Part shown: positions 32,898-41,696 of the stretch, piece by piece
How positions within the stretch are numbered: position 1 is the first letter of the stretch
How the letters are laid out: every line of letters begins with the position of its first letter
Source: Chryseotalea sp. WA131a
Lineage (GTDB): Bacteria; Bacteroidota; Bacteroidia; Cytophagales; Cyclobacteriaceae
Reading direction: 5' to 3'
Assembly (NCBI GenBank): GCA_025370075.1
Contig: CP073016.1
Coordinates: 2,294,001-2,358,000, forward strand
Length of the DNA stretch: 64,000 bases
Notes under the pieces: generated by a model
Database searches by the model: none
Told to the model about the DNA's origin: nothing
The model's input: only the letters and a program-made list of their open reading frames with translations
Program-made: the position numbers and the translations under genes

Positions 32898-35800
32898 ATG
32901 CGTAAACTTACTTCTCTCCTGCTGTTGCTGCTCTTCTCGGTGGCAGCCGTTGCACAAAAGAAAGATCCTAAAGAAAAAACGAACTCGCTAACGTTCGATG
33001 AGAAATTATATAAAGGAATGGAATGGCGCAGCATTGGCCCCTTCCGGGGTGGTCGGTCGGCAGCCGTAACGGGTGTGCCCGGCAAACCAAATTTATTTTA
33101 CATGGGCGCTACGGGCGGTGGCGTATGGCGCACAAAGGATGCCGGAAACACCTGGTACAACCTCTCCGATGGGTTTTTTGGTAGCTCCATAGGTTCCGTG
33201 GCCGTGAGCGAGTGGGATAACAATGTGATTTATGTGGGTCAAGGTGAAGGCACCGTGCGGGGCAATGTATCGTATGGTCATGGCATGTGGAAATCTACCG
33301 ATGCAGGAAAAACGTGGATATTCGCGGGACTAAAAGATTCGAAGCACATTCCACGCATTCGCATTCATCCTAAAAATCCGGAGTTAGTATATGCTGCTGT
33401 GATGGGCGATTTGTTCAAATCATCGGAAGAACGTGGTGTGTACAAAAGTGAGGACGGAGGAAAAAATTGGAAACGTGTTTTGTTTGCCAATGCCAATGCA
33501 GGAGCGGTTGACCTAGCGATGGACCCTAACAACCCGCGTGTGTTGTATGCTTCCATGTGGAGAATCCGTAGAACACCGTATAGCATGGAAAGTGGTGGTG
33601 AGGGCTCGGGCATTTACAAAAGTACCGATGGTGGCGAAACGTGGAAAAACATTTCTTCGAATGAAGGCATGCCCAAAGGAATTTGGGGGATTTCATGCGT
33701 ATCGGTTTCGCCTGTAAATTCCAATCGTGTATATGCTATCATTGAAAATGAAAATGGCGGAGTTTACCGCTCAGAAGACGCGGGAACCACGTGGAAAAAA
33801 ATGAACGAAGATAGAAATCTGCGCCAACGCGCTTGGTACTACACAAAAATTTATGCCGATACTAAAGATGAAGACATTTGTTATGTGATGAATGTATCGT
33901 ACCACAAATCAAAAGATGGTGGCAAAACATTTCAAAGCTACAACGCACCCCATGGCGATCATCACGATTTGTGGATCGCCCCCGAAGACAACCAGCGCAT
34001 GATCATTGCCGATGATGGTGGCGCCCAAGTTTCGTTCGATGCCGGAGAAAACTGGACTACCTACCACAATCAGCCCACGGCACAATATTACCGTGTAGTT
34101 ACCGACAATCATTTTCCATATCGTATTTATGGAGCGCAGCAAGACAATAGTACGCAACGCGTTGCGCACCGGACCGATGGTTTCTCCATTGGTGAGCGCG
34201 ATTGGGAGCCAACAGCAGGTGGTGAGAGTGGGCATATTGCTGTTGACCCGCTTGACAACGATGTGGTGTATGGTGGAAGTTATGATGGCTTATTGACACG
34301 CGTCAATCACGCCACAGCAGAAGAGCGCAACATCAACGCTTGGCCTGATAATCCGATGGGGCACGGGGCAGAAGGCGCGAAGTATCGTTTTCAATGGAAC
34401 TTTCCAATTTTCTTTTCGCCACACAATCCCAAAAAATTGTACGCGGCTTCTCAGCATTTGCACGTGAGCTACAATGCAGGCGAAAGTTGGGAATTGGTGA
34501 GCCCCGATTTAACACGCAACGATCCAACAAAACTAGGGCCCTCCGGTGGACCCATTACCAAAGACAACACGGCCGTGGAATATTATTGTACCCTCTTCGC
34601 TGTGGCAGAATCACCCTATGAAAAAGATTTGATTCTGGCAGGCTCAGATGATGGTTTATTAAACATCACCCGCGATGGTGGAAAAAATTGGGCCAAACTT
34701 TCGGTGGCCGGGATGCCCGAGTGGACGATGATCAACAGCGTAGAATTTAGTCCCCACGAAAAAGGGGCTGCCTATGTAGCCACCACTAGTTATAAGTCGG
34801 GCGATTACAAACCCTATTTGTTCAAGACAAAAGATTATGGTAAAACATGGACAAAAATTACAGATGGTATTGACCCGAATCATTTCACAAGAGTTGTGAG
34901 AACCGATTTGAAACGACAAGGCTTACTTTATGCAGGAACAGAATTCGGAATGTACATTTCATTTGATGATGGTACCAGTTGGAAACCCTTTCAATTGAAT
35001 TTGCCAATCGTACCAGTCACAGATTTAACCATCAAAAACGACAATCTCATCGCGGCCACGCAAGGAAGAAGTTTTTGGTTGATTGACGACATCACTCCGC
35101 TGCATCAATTGAACGAAACGATTGCAACCAGTGATTTTCATCTATACAAACCCATGCCAAGCTACCGAATGAACGGTGGGCAAGGTGGTTGGAGAGGCGA
35201 GCCAAAAACAGAAGGCAAGAATCATCCAGGTGGTGTGATGATTCACTATTATTTAAAAGACACAACCAAAACCGTTGCTTCATTGGAGATTTTAGAAATA
35301 GACGGTAAGCTGATCAAAAAATTTGCGACCAAGCCCGACAAAAAAGCAAAAGAAGAACAGCTAAAAATGAAACCTGGCATGAACCGCCACGTATGGAACA
35401 TGCGCTATGCCGATGCAGAGGGTTTTGATGGACTGATTATGTGGGCGGCATCGCTTACTGGCCCCAAAGCCATTCCGGGTAAGTACAAAGCAAAGTTGAC
35501 TGTTAACGGAAAATCATCTGAAACGGAATTTGAGATCGTAAAAGATCCACGCACCAGTGGTACTGTTGCCGACATCAAAGCACAGTTTGATTTCTCCATT
35601 GCTGTGCGCGACAAGCTCAGCGATACACATAAGGCCATTAAAAAAATCAGAACGGCCCGTGAGCAACTCAATCGCGTAACCGAACCCATGAAAGGCAAAG
35701 AAGACATGAAAGAAGTGACCGAAATGGGAAAATCTATTTTGGACGAAATGAAGAAAATTGAAGAGGCCTTGTATCAAACCAAAAACAAAAGCGGGCAAGA

Positions 35801-36035
35801 CCCTTTGAACTATCCCGTTCGTTTGAACAACAAACTTGGGGCATTGGGTTCCGAAGTAGATGGCAGTGACTACAAACCAACGGAGCAAGTGAAAGCCGTT
35901 TACAATGAGATCACAGAAAAAATAAACGAGCAACTCAACTTACTCAATAAAGTGATGACCGATAAAGTGCCGAAGTTTAATGAATTGGTTAAGCAAAAGC
36001 AAGTGAGTGCTATTTCGGTAGGTGATGTGATGTAA
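32898..36035 (+). CDS. Large secreted Asp-box (sortilin/VPS10-like) propeller protein
   Basis: A 1045-aa protein with a signal peptide (LLLLLFSVAAVAQ). About eleven Asp-box repeats (S/T-x-D-x-G-x-T-W) run through residues 60-700, for example KDAGNTW, STDAGKTW, SEDGGKNW, STDGGETW, FDDGTSW, forming one or two beta-propellers. A C-terminal region (about 780-1045) holds a beta domain (GKYKAKLTVNGKSSETEFEIVKDPR) and a helical part (LSDTHKAIKKIRTAREQLN). Bacteroidota have many such proteins annotated as glycosyl hydrolases, though no glycosidase acids can be assigned. The function is unknown. Confidence 0.8.
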   Translation: MRKLTSLLLLLLFSVAAVAQKKDPKEKTNSLTFDEKLYKGMEWRSIGPFRGGRSAAVTGVPGKPNLFYMGATGGGVWRTKDAGNTWYNLSDGFFGSSIGSVAVSEWDNNVIYVGQGEGTVRGNVSYGHGMWKSTDAGKTWIFAGLKDSKHIPRIRIHPKNPELVYAAVMGDLFKSSEERGVYKSEDGGKNWKRVLFANANAGAVDLAMDPNNPRVLYASMWRIRRTPYSMESGGEGSGIYKSTDGGETWKNISSNEGMPKGIWGISCVSVSPVNSNRVYAIIENENGGVYRSEDAGTTWKKMNEDRNLRQRAWYYTKIYADTKDEDICYVMNVSYHKSKDGGKTFQSYNAPHGDHHDLWIAPEDNQRMIIADDGGAQVSFDAGENWTTYHNQPTAQYYRVVTDNHFPYRIYGAQQDNSTQRVAHRTDGFSIGERDWEPTAGGESGHIAVDPLDNDVVYGGSYDGLLTRVNHATAEERNINAWPDNPMGHGAEGAKYRFQWNFPIFFSPHNPKKLYAASQHLHVSYNAGESWELVSPDLTRNDPTKLGPSGGPITKDNTAVEYYCTLFAVAESPYEKDLILAGSDDGLLNITRDGGKNWAKLSVAGMPEWTMINSVEFSPHEKGAAYVATTSYKSGDYKPYLFKTKDYGKTWTKITDGIDPNHFTRVVRTDLKRQGLLYAGTEFGMYISFDDGTSWKPFQLNLPIVPVTDLTIKNDNLIAATQGRSFWLIDDITPLHQLNETIATSDFHLYKPMPSYRMNGGQGGWRGEPKTEGKNHPGGVMIHYYLKDTTKTVASLEILEIDGKLIKKFATKPDKKAKEEQLKMKPGMNRHVWNMRYADAEGFDGLIMWAASLTGPKAIPGKYKAKLTVNGKSSETEFEIVKDPRTSGTVADIKAQFDFSIAVRDKLSDTHKAIKKIRTAREQLNRVTEPMKGKEDMKEVTEMGKSILDEMKKIEEALYQTKNKSGQDPLNYPVRLNNKLGALGSEVDGSDYKPTEQVKAVYNEITEKINEQLNLLNKVMTDKVPKFNELVKQKQVSAISVGDVM

Positions 36036-36039
36036 CGAG

Positions 36040-36103
36040 CAAAAAACAGTGGGTTGAAATAGCATTTGTGTTGAACGAGTGCCTGCTTCACTCACTGTTT
36101 TGG
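36040..36103. terminator. Possible shared terminator between convergent genes
   Basis: Between the propeller gene and the receiver gene, AAAACAGTG (from about 36044) can pair with CACTGTTTT (about 36093-36101), with an inner GAGTG/CACTC stem. A/T runs flank both sides, so it could end both transcripts. The loop is long, hence the modest confidence. Confidence 0.4.
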
Positions 36104-36113
36104 TTCAATATCC

Positions 36114-36593
36114 CTATGTTAGCAATAAGTAAAGCAAAATTGCGATGACTACGGAGCTAAGTACAATTGAGACAACCAAAAGTTTTTTTCTATTTTTTGC
36201 TTTTACTACATTCATCTGTTTGCCATCTGCAATTTTCTCAAGTCGCAATTTGAGTCTCAGTAAACTAGCGCTATCCTTTCCGATGTACTCGTCAGATCCG
36301 TGGTTAAAGGCATCTGAAACGAGCGATACTTTTTCTTCTGCTGAAATATAAATTACTGATGTTGCTTTGTTTTCATATCTAATATTTCGAAGCACGTCCA
36401 AACCCTGAAGTCCATTACCCAAGTTATGATCCAAAATAATTACGTCAGGCTTTTCAGATAAGTGCTTCAAGCACTCTTCCCCAGAAAAAAAACCACGCGC
36501 ACTGTGGCCAAGTAACGTAAGGTATGATAAAAGCATCTCTTGATAAGTAGGATCATCATCCACCACCCAAGTATTTAAAGGAATTGTATTCAT
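36114..36593 (-). CDS. Membrane-anchored single receiver-domain protein
   Basis: A receiver domain (VVDDDPTYQEMLLSYL, phospho-Asp in VIILDHNLGNGLQG, Lys in YIGKDSASLL) followed by a basic stretch and one C-terminal membrane segment (LLVVSIVLSSVVIAILLYLLL). There is no output domain. An upstream ATG at 36617 exists, but the predicted sigma-54 start point near 36612 favours Met at 36593, which gives 159 aa and a start like the receiver at 46539. A membrane-tethered receiver may act as a phosphate sink or a docking signal. It is divergent from the NtrC-type regulator, with the operator pair between them. Confidence 0.75.
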   Translation of the reverse strand: MNTIPLNTWVVDDDPTYQEMLLSYLTLLGHSARGFFSGEECLKHLSEKPDVIILDHNLGNGLQGLDVLRNIRYENKATSVIYISAEEKVSLVSDAFNHGSDEYIGKDSASLLRLKLRLEKIADGKQMNVVKAKNRKKLLVVSIVLSSVVIAILLYLLLT

Positions 36594-36622
36594 ATCTTTC
36601 AATAGTTGTTTCGCCATAAGGA

Positions 36623-36724
36623 ATCAATAACTAATCCAACTAAAGAAAGCACATTATACGAGTTATTTGAAGTACTAATCATTAACCTCAACCCATTTTG
36701 GGAATTGATTTCCATCTGATGGAT
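36623..36724 (-). promoter_or_regulatory. Tandem operator pair and sigma-54-like promoter for the 36593 gene
   Basis: Two palindromes with centres at 36697 (AACCCATTTTGGGAA) and 36717 (TTCCATCTGATGGAT) are 20 bp apart. On the minus strand TGGATTAGTTATTGAT (36638-36623) has GG and TTG in -24/-12 register; the -12 C is A. The -12 position is 73 bp from the proximal centre, and the start codon at 36593 is 19 nt after the predicted start point. Confidence 0.6.
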
Positions 36725-36810
36725 TGATTGATTTCTCTCTCAAACAATATAAAGTGCAAAAATCATAGCAATAAGTCAAATTCACAACTACCCAGCTTGA
36801 TTCTGACAGA

Positions 36811-36826
36811 TGGTCTAAATGTTGTA
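36811..36826 (+). promoter_or_regulatory. Sigma-54-like promoter of the NtrC-type regulator operon
   Basis: TGGTCTAAATGTTGTA matches the -24/-12 form TGG-N8-TTGCA with C to T at -12. The predicted start point (about 36837) is 13 nt before ATG 36850. The operators at 36697 and 36717 lie about 140 and 120 bp upstream, farther than at the other promoters, so autoregulation is possible but less certain. Confidence 0.5.
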
Positions 36827-36849
36827 TTTGGAAACCAAAACAAAATATA

Positions 36850-38208
36850 ATGAGTCAATTAAAAATATTTTTGGTGGAGGATGACCCGTGGTATGGAGAA
36901 TTGTTAAAATACCACTTATCTCTGAATCCAGATTACAATGTGTCCCTGTTTAAAAATGGAGCGACCCTTCTCCAAAATCTGTATATAAAGCCCGATGTTA
37001 TATGCATTGATTATGGGTTACCTGACATAAAAGGCGACTTGCTCCTCTCAAAAATCCATTTGGTCAATAAATCCATACCCGTTGTTATTATTAGTGGACA
37101 AGAAGAGATTTCTGTAGCATTAAAATTATTGCAAAATGGCGCAAGTGAATACATTATTAAAGACGAAAACACGAAACATCTGTTGTGGAATGCTATCCTC
37201 AAGATAAAAGAGAACACTCATCTGAAAGCGGAAGTAGAGATTCTGAGGGAACAATTGGTTCAACGCTACAGTTTTGAGAAAACCATCATTGGGCAAAGCG
37301 AATCGCTGAAGAAAATTTTTTCACTGCTCGAAAAAGCAGCCGGAAACAACATCAATGTTTCTATAACGGGCGAAACGGGTACAGGAAAAGAAGTGGTGGC
37401 AAAAGCAATACATTTTAATAGCGCTCGAAAAAAGAAGCCTTTTGTAACGGTAAACATGGCAGCCATACCGAAAGAGCTAATGGAAAGCGAATTGTTTGGC
37501 CATGAAAAAGGATCTTTTACTGGCGCACAAACCAGAAGGATTGGTAAATTTGAAGAGGCCCAAGGCGGTACCATTTTCTTAGACGAAATTGCAGAATTAG
37601 ACTTTAACCTACAAGCTAAGTTATTGCGGGTTTTACAAGAAAGAGAAATCACCCGGGTAGGTGGCAACGAGTCCGTAAAGTTGGACGTACGTATCATTAC
37701 TGCTACACACCAAAACCTGGCACTACTGGTGCAACAGAAAATGTTCAGAGAAGATTTGTATTATCGTTTGCTAGGTTTACCTATAACACTTCCTGCATTG
37801 AGAGAGAGAGGCACTGATATTTTGATCCTCGCGAAACATTTCATACAAGAGTTCTCGGCATCCAATAGAATGAAAGTACCTCAGTTATCAGAAGACGCAA
37901 GAGAAAAACTAATGCGATACAACTTCCCTGGCAATGTGCGTGAGTTAAAAGCGATTGTAGATCTTGCTTGCGTGATGAGTGATGGTCAAATAATTGAATC
38001 CTCAGACATTACCTATCCATCCGTGGGCATCACTCAAGAACTAACTGCAGTTGAAAAAACAATGGAGGAGTATAACTGGGATGTTATCATGACCTTTCTA
38101 AAGAAATATAACAACAATGTAATGATGGTAGCGAAAAAGTTAGGAATTGGAAAGAGTACCATCTACAATCTTATCAAAAAGAATGAACTACAACTACAAA
38201 TAAATTAA
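36850..38208 (+). CDS. Sigma-54-dependent NtrC-type response regulator
   Basis: A 452-aa regulator with all three parts. The receiver (1-120) has DD at 11-12, phospho-Asp54 (ICIDYGLPDIKG) and Lys in YIIKDENT. The AAA+ domain (about 140-375) has Walker A GETGTGKE (174-181), the sigma-54 contact loop GSFTGA (221-226, a Ser variant of GAFTGA), and Walker B TIFLDE (241-246), with the arginine-finger region FREDLYYRL. A Fis-type helix-turn-helix ends the protein (VMMVAKKLGIGKSTIYNLIKK). It is followed closely by the H-NOX and kinase genes and is the likely activator of the TTCCA-N5-TGGAA promoters. Confidence 0.92.
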   Translation: MSQLKIFLVEDDPWYGELLKYHLSLNPDYNVSLFKNGATLLQNLYIKPDVICIDYGLPDIKGDLLLSKIHLVNKSIPVVIISGQEEISVALKLLQNGASEYIIKDENTKHLLWNAILKIKENTHLKAEVEILREQLVQRYSFEKTIIGQSESLKKIFSLLEKAAGNNINVSITGETGTGKEVVAKAIHFNSARKKKPFVTVNMAAIPKELMESELFGHEKGSFTGAQTRRIGKFEEAQGGTIFLDEIAELDFNLQAKLLRVLQEREITRVGGNESVKLDVRIITATHQNLALLVQQKMFREDLYYRLLGLPITLPALRERGTDILILAKHFIQEFSASNRMKVPQLSEDAREKLMRYNFPGNVRELKAIVDLACVMSDGQIIESSDITYPSVGITQELTAVEKTMEEYNWDVIMTFLKKYNNNVMMVAKKLGIGKSTIYNLIKKNELQLQIN

Positions 38209-38220
38209 AATCCGAAAATT

Positions 38221-38769
38221 ATGTATGGAATTGTAAACAAAGCCATTGAAGATTTAATCAAGGAAAACTTTGGCGAAGAAAAATGGGAGGCCATCAAGAA
38301 AAAAAGTGGGGTGGATATTGATTTCTTTTTAAGTAATGAGCCATACGATGATGACATCACGTTCAAGTTGGCGGAAGCAGCTTCCGAAGAAACCGGACTT
38401 ACAATTGAAAACGTTCTCATCGCATTTGGCGAATGGTGGGTTCTACGAACGGGTAAAGAAAAGTATGGTGGCCTAATGGAAGCTGGCGGATCTTCACTGA
38501 AAGAGTTTATAAAAAACCTTCCTGTATTTCATAACCGCGTAATGTTGGTTTATCCCAAACTTACCCCTCCCGAATTCAGAGTAACAGACAGCACTGAAAA
38601 TAGCATACATGTCCACTATTTTTCGAAACGCAAAGGGCTACAAGAATTTGTTCGTGGTCTTTTACAAGGATTAGGCAAACTCTATAATACGCCAGTGGAA
38701 ATTGAATTGCTAAATACCAGAGACTCTGGTGATGATCATGAGGTTTTCAAAGTAAGCTGGGCAAAGTAA
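38221..38769 (+). CDS. H-NOX heme gas sensor
   Basis: A 182-aa H-NOX (heme-NO/oxygen-binding) protein of normal length. It starts MYGIVNKAIEDLIKENFGEEKW as the family does. The proximal heme ligand is His104 (NLPVFHNRVMLVYP), with the conserved Pro in LTPPEF, and the heme-propionate YxSxR motif is complete (Y133-S135-R137, HYFSKRKGL). No distal tyrosine is evident to me, so NO rather than O2 is the more likely ligand. It starts 12 bp after the NtrC-type gene and abuts the kinase gene (stop at 38769, ATG at 38770), so the three form one operon and probably one pathway. Confidence 0.93.
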   Translation: MYGIVNKAIEDLIKENFGEEKWEAIKKKSGVDIDFFLSNEPYDDDITFKLAEAASEETGLTIENVLIAFGEWWVLRTGKEKYGGLMEAGGSSLKEFIKNLPVFHNRVMLVYPKLTPPEFRVTDSTENSIHVHYFSKRKGLQEFVRGLLQGLGKLYNTPVEIELLNTRDSGDDHEVFKVSWAK

Positions 38770-41546
38770 ATGAATACCGAAAGCAACTTTTGTTTCAACC
38801 ATCATCAGTTTAGTAAACTATTCCCATTCTATATCTTGATTAATCAAGAGGGTCAAATTGCTTCTTTTGGCGAAAGCATTGGAAAAATATGCGCTATTGA
38901 AAAAGGTGGATTGTTCTCAAATGCATTCAAGTTAAAGCGGCCCTCCACAGATTTTAATCTAAACGACTTGGATTCAATTATCGACCAAATAATCATTATC
39001 GAATCCAGGTTTAACAGCAAGCTCGTTTTAAGGGGTCAGTTTGAGTATACCGAACACAAAGAAAATGTTTTCTTCATTGGTACACCATGGTTTGGTTCCA
39101 TGGATCAAATCGTTGAAAATCAGCTTAGCATTGACGATTTCGCCAAGCATGATTCAATGATTGATTTGCTGCACGTACTTAAAACACAGGAAATAACCAC
39201 CAACGAAATCAAAGAGTTGTTGAAGAAGGTAAACCTGCAAAAAACCAAAATAACGGAATCGGAAAAAAGAATTTCCTCTCTGGTTCTTAATCTTCAAACG
39301 GGTGTTTTGCTTGAAGATGAAACTAGGCACATCGCACTCTGCAACAAAATGTTCTGTGACCTATTTCAAATCCCTGTGCCACCTGAATCATTGATTGGAT
39401 TAGATTGTTCAAATGCCGCAGAACAGTCAAAATCTCTTTTCAAAGACCCAGAAGGTTTTGTTATTGGGATCACTGAACTACTAATCAACAAAAACACCAA
39501 ATTGTCTGAGCATCTGGAAATGGCGGATGGTAGAATTCTAGAAAGAGATTACATTCCCATTTTTGTATTGGGTGTCTACAAAGGCATTTATGGAAGTATA
39601 CAGATGTTACTACTCGATTCAAGTACGAAGAAAATCTAAAAAAACAAGAAGCTAAATACAGAAGTATCATTGAAAGTATAAAGCTCGGTCTATTAGAAGT
39701 AAATCTCAAAGACGAGATTCAATATGCCAATCAAAATTTTTGTGAAATATCAGGTTATAAATTACCCGAGCTGCTGAATAAGAAAGCGCACGAAACATTA
39801 TTGATGGAGGATACCACCCAAATCATTGAAGAGAAAAATGCCATGAGGATGAGAGGGGTATCCGATAGCTATGAGTTGGCTGTGAAAAATAAAAAAGGGG
39901 AAGATAGATGGTGGCTGATTAGCGGTGCTCCTAATTACAACGATCGAGGGGAACTTATTGGTTCCATAGGCATCCATTTAGATATTACTGAGCAAAAGTT
40001 TTTACAACAGGAATTGCTAATTGCCAAGCAGCGCGCTGAAGAATCCTCAAAAGCCAAGGAGAGTTTTCTTGCGAATATGAGCCACGAAATCAGAACTCCT
40101 TTAAATGCTATAATCGGAATGGTTCGCGAGCTTCTAAAAATGAGTCAGAACGCCACACAAAGTCAATACCTAACCTATGCACAATCAGCTAGTCAACACT
40201 TGCTGTCAATCATCAACAATATATTGGACATCTCCAAAATTGAAGCGGGTGAGTTAAAGTTAGATAAGCAGACCTTTAACTTGAATCGGTTAATTGATGA
40301 TGTTCTGGCGATGGCCAGCCCCATGACAAAAGATAAATCCTTAGATATTGTTGTCAACTTAAGTGATGATTTGGCTCGTGCGCACGTGGGCGACCCCAAC
40401 CGAATTCGACAGATTTTGCTGAACATCCTTAGCAACTCGATTAAGTTCACTGAAAAAGGAAAAATTTCCTTGACGTGCCATCTTGTTAAAGGCTGTGAAA
40501 ACTCTCAGGAAATTCTCCTCTCCATTGCTGACACAGGCATCGGCATGGATGCAAACTATCTCAAAACTATTTTCAAGAAATTTAGCCAAGAAGACTTATC
40601 TATTGTAAGGAAATATGGAGGCACTGGACTTGGTATGGCCATTACAAACGAATTAATTCAATTGATGGGTGGCCGAATTGAAGTAACAAGTGAAAAAGGA
40701 GTGGGCAGTACCTTTACCATTTTTCTAAACTTAGAAATTCAAAAAAATGAAGAAGAACTAAAAGTAAACGATACTATCGAAAACATAGAACTTCGGAACG
40801 TTAAAATTCTTTTAGTTGAAGACAACGAGTTGAATCGGTTGGTAGCAACTAATTCATTAAACTACCACCATGCCCTAGTAACCGAAGCTATCAACGGTAA
40901 GGAGGCTGTTGAGATCTTAAAGAGCCAACGTTTTGATTTAATTCTGATGGATCTTCAAATGCCAGAAATGGATGGCCTAGAGGCTACGCGCATAATCCGA
41001 AATGAACTAAAAATTACAACCCCAATGATTGCGCTTACTGCCAACGCTCTCAAAAATGAAATAGAAAAGTGCATGGAAGTTGGCATGAACGACTACGTAA
41101 CCAAACCATTTGAAGAAAGGCACTTCTTACAAGTGGTGACCAAGAATTGCAATCTTAAAATGATCACAAAAAAATCTCAACCGATGGATATCGAAATCAA
41201 GGATATAAAAAAACAATACGACTTAGTGAAAATAATAGAGTTAAGCCATGGAAATGATTCTTTTGTACAGAAAATGTCGGATTTGTTTTGTACCAATATG
41301 AAGGAATCGGTGAACGAATTAAAGCACGGATTTCAAGCAAACGATTACACTAAAATTAAATCGGTTGCCCATCGGATGAAGCCGATGATTGATAATATGT
41401 GCATCCATTCGCTTACGCAGGATATTCGAGATTTAGAATCCATTAATATCGATACCCCTGACACTCTGTCCATTGCATCACAGCTGGATAAACTAGAAAA
41501 AATAATAATGGAGGTTATTACTGATTTGTCTTCCAAAAAAAACTAG
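38770..41546 (+). CDS. Hybrid histidine kinase with HNOBA-like N-terminus, frameshifted
   Basis: Rejoined length is about 925 aa. The N-terminal 150 residues resemble the HNOBA domain that partners H-NOX in guanylate cyclases: FPFYILINQEGQI, FKLKRPS, LVLRGQFEY, VFFIGTPWFGSMD, LSIDDFAKHDSMIDLL. A coiled coil and two PAS domains follow, then HisKA (MSHEIRTPLNAI), HATPase (NILSNSIKF, ADTGIGM, GGTGLGMAI), a receiver (ILMDLQMPEMDG) and a C-terminal HPt-like bundle (VAHRMKPM). The first frame stops at 39639, while the correct frame reads KYTDVTTRFKYEENLKK from about 39593 on; one base is missing near 39591-39596. It is a sensor-to-HPt phosphorelay, probably for the NtrC-type regulator. Confidence 0.85.
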
Positions 41547-41562
41547 AAATAGTTTCTAAAAA

Positions 41563-41667
41563 TTCCATCCAGTAGCCAGAATTCCACGCACGTGGAATTC
41601 TGACTGCTGATTAAAAAATCTAATGCCTTGAAAAACAATTCACTAAGCTTGTGGCTTAATTTTTAAA
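41563..41667 (+). promoter_or_regulatory. Tandem operator pair and weak sigma-54-like promoter for the T9SS surface protein
   Basis: The distal site is TTCCATCCAGTAGCC (41563-41577). The proximal site TTCCACGCACGTGGAA (41582-41597) is part of a 12+2+12 perfect inverted repeat at 41577-41602. TGGCTTAATTTTTAAA (41652-41667) has a -24 GG but no GC at -12. Its -12 position is 76-77 bp from the proximal centre, and ATG 41697 is 19 nt after the predicted start point. The inverted repeat might also terminate the kinase transcript. Confidence 0.5.
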
Positions 41668-41696
41668 GACGTGCGTGGTAATTAAAACCACCATGT

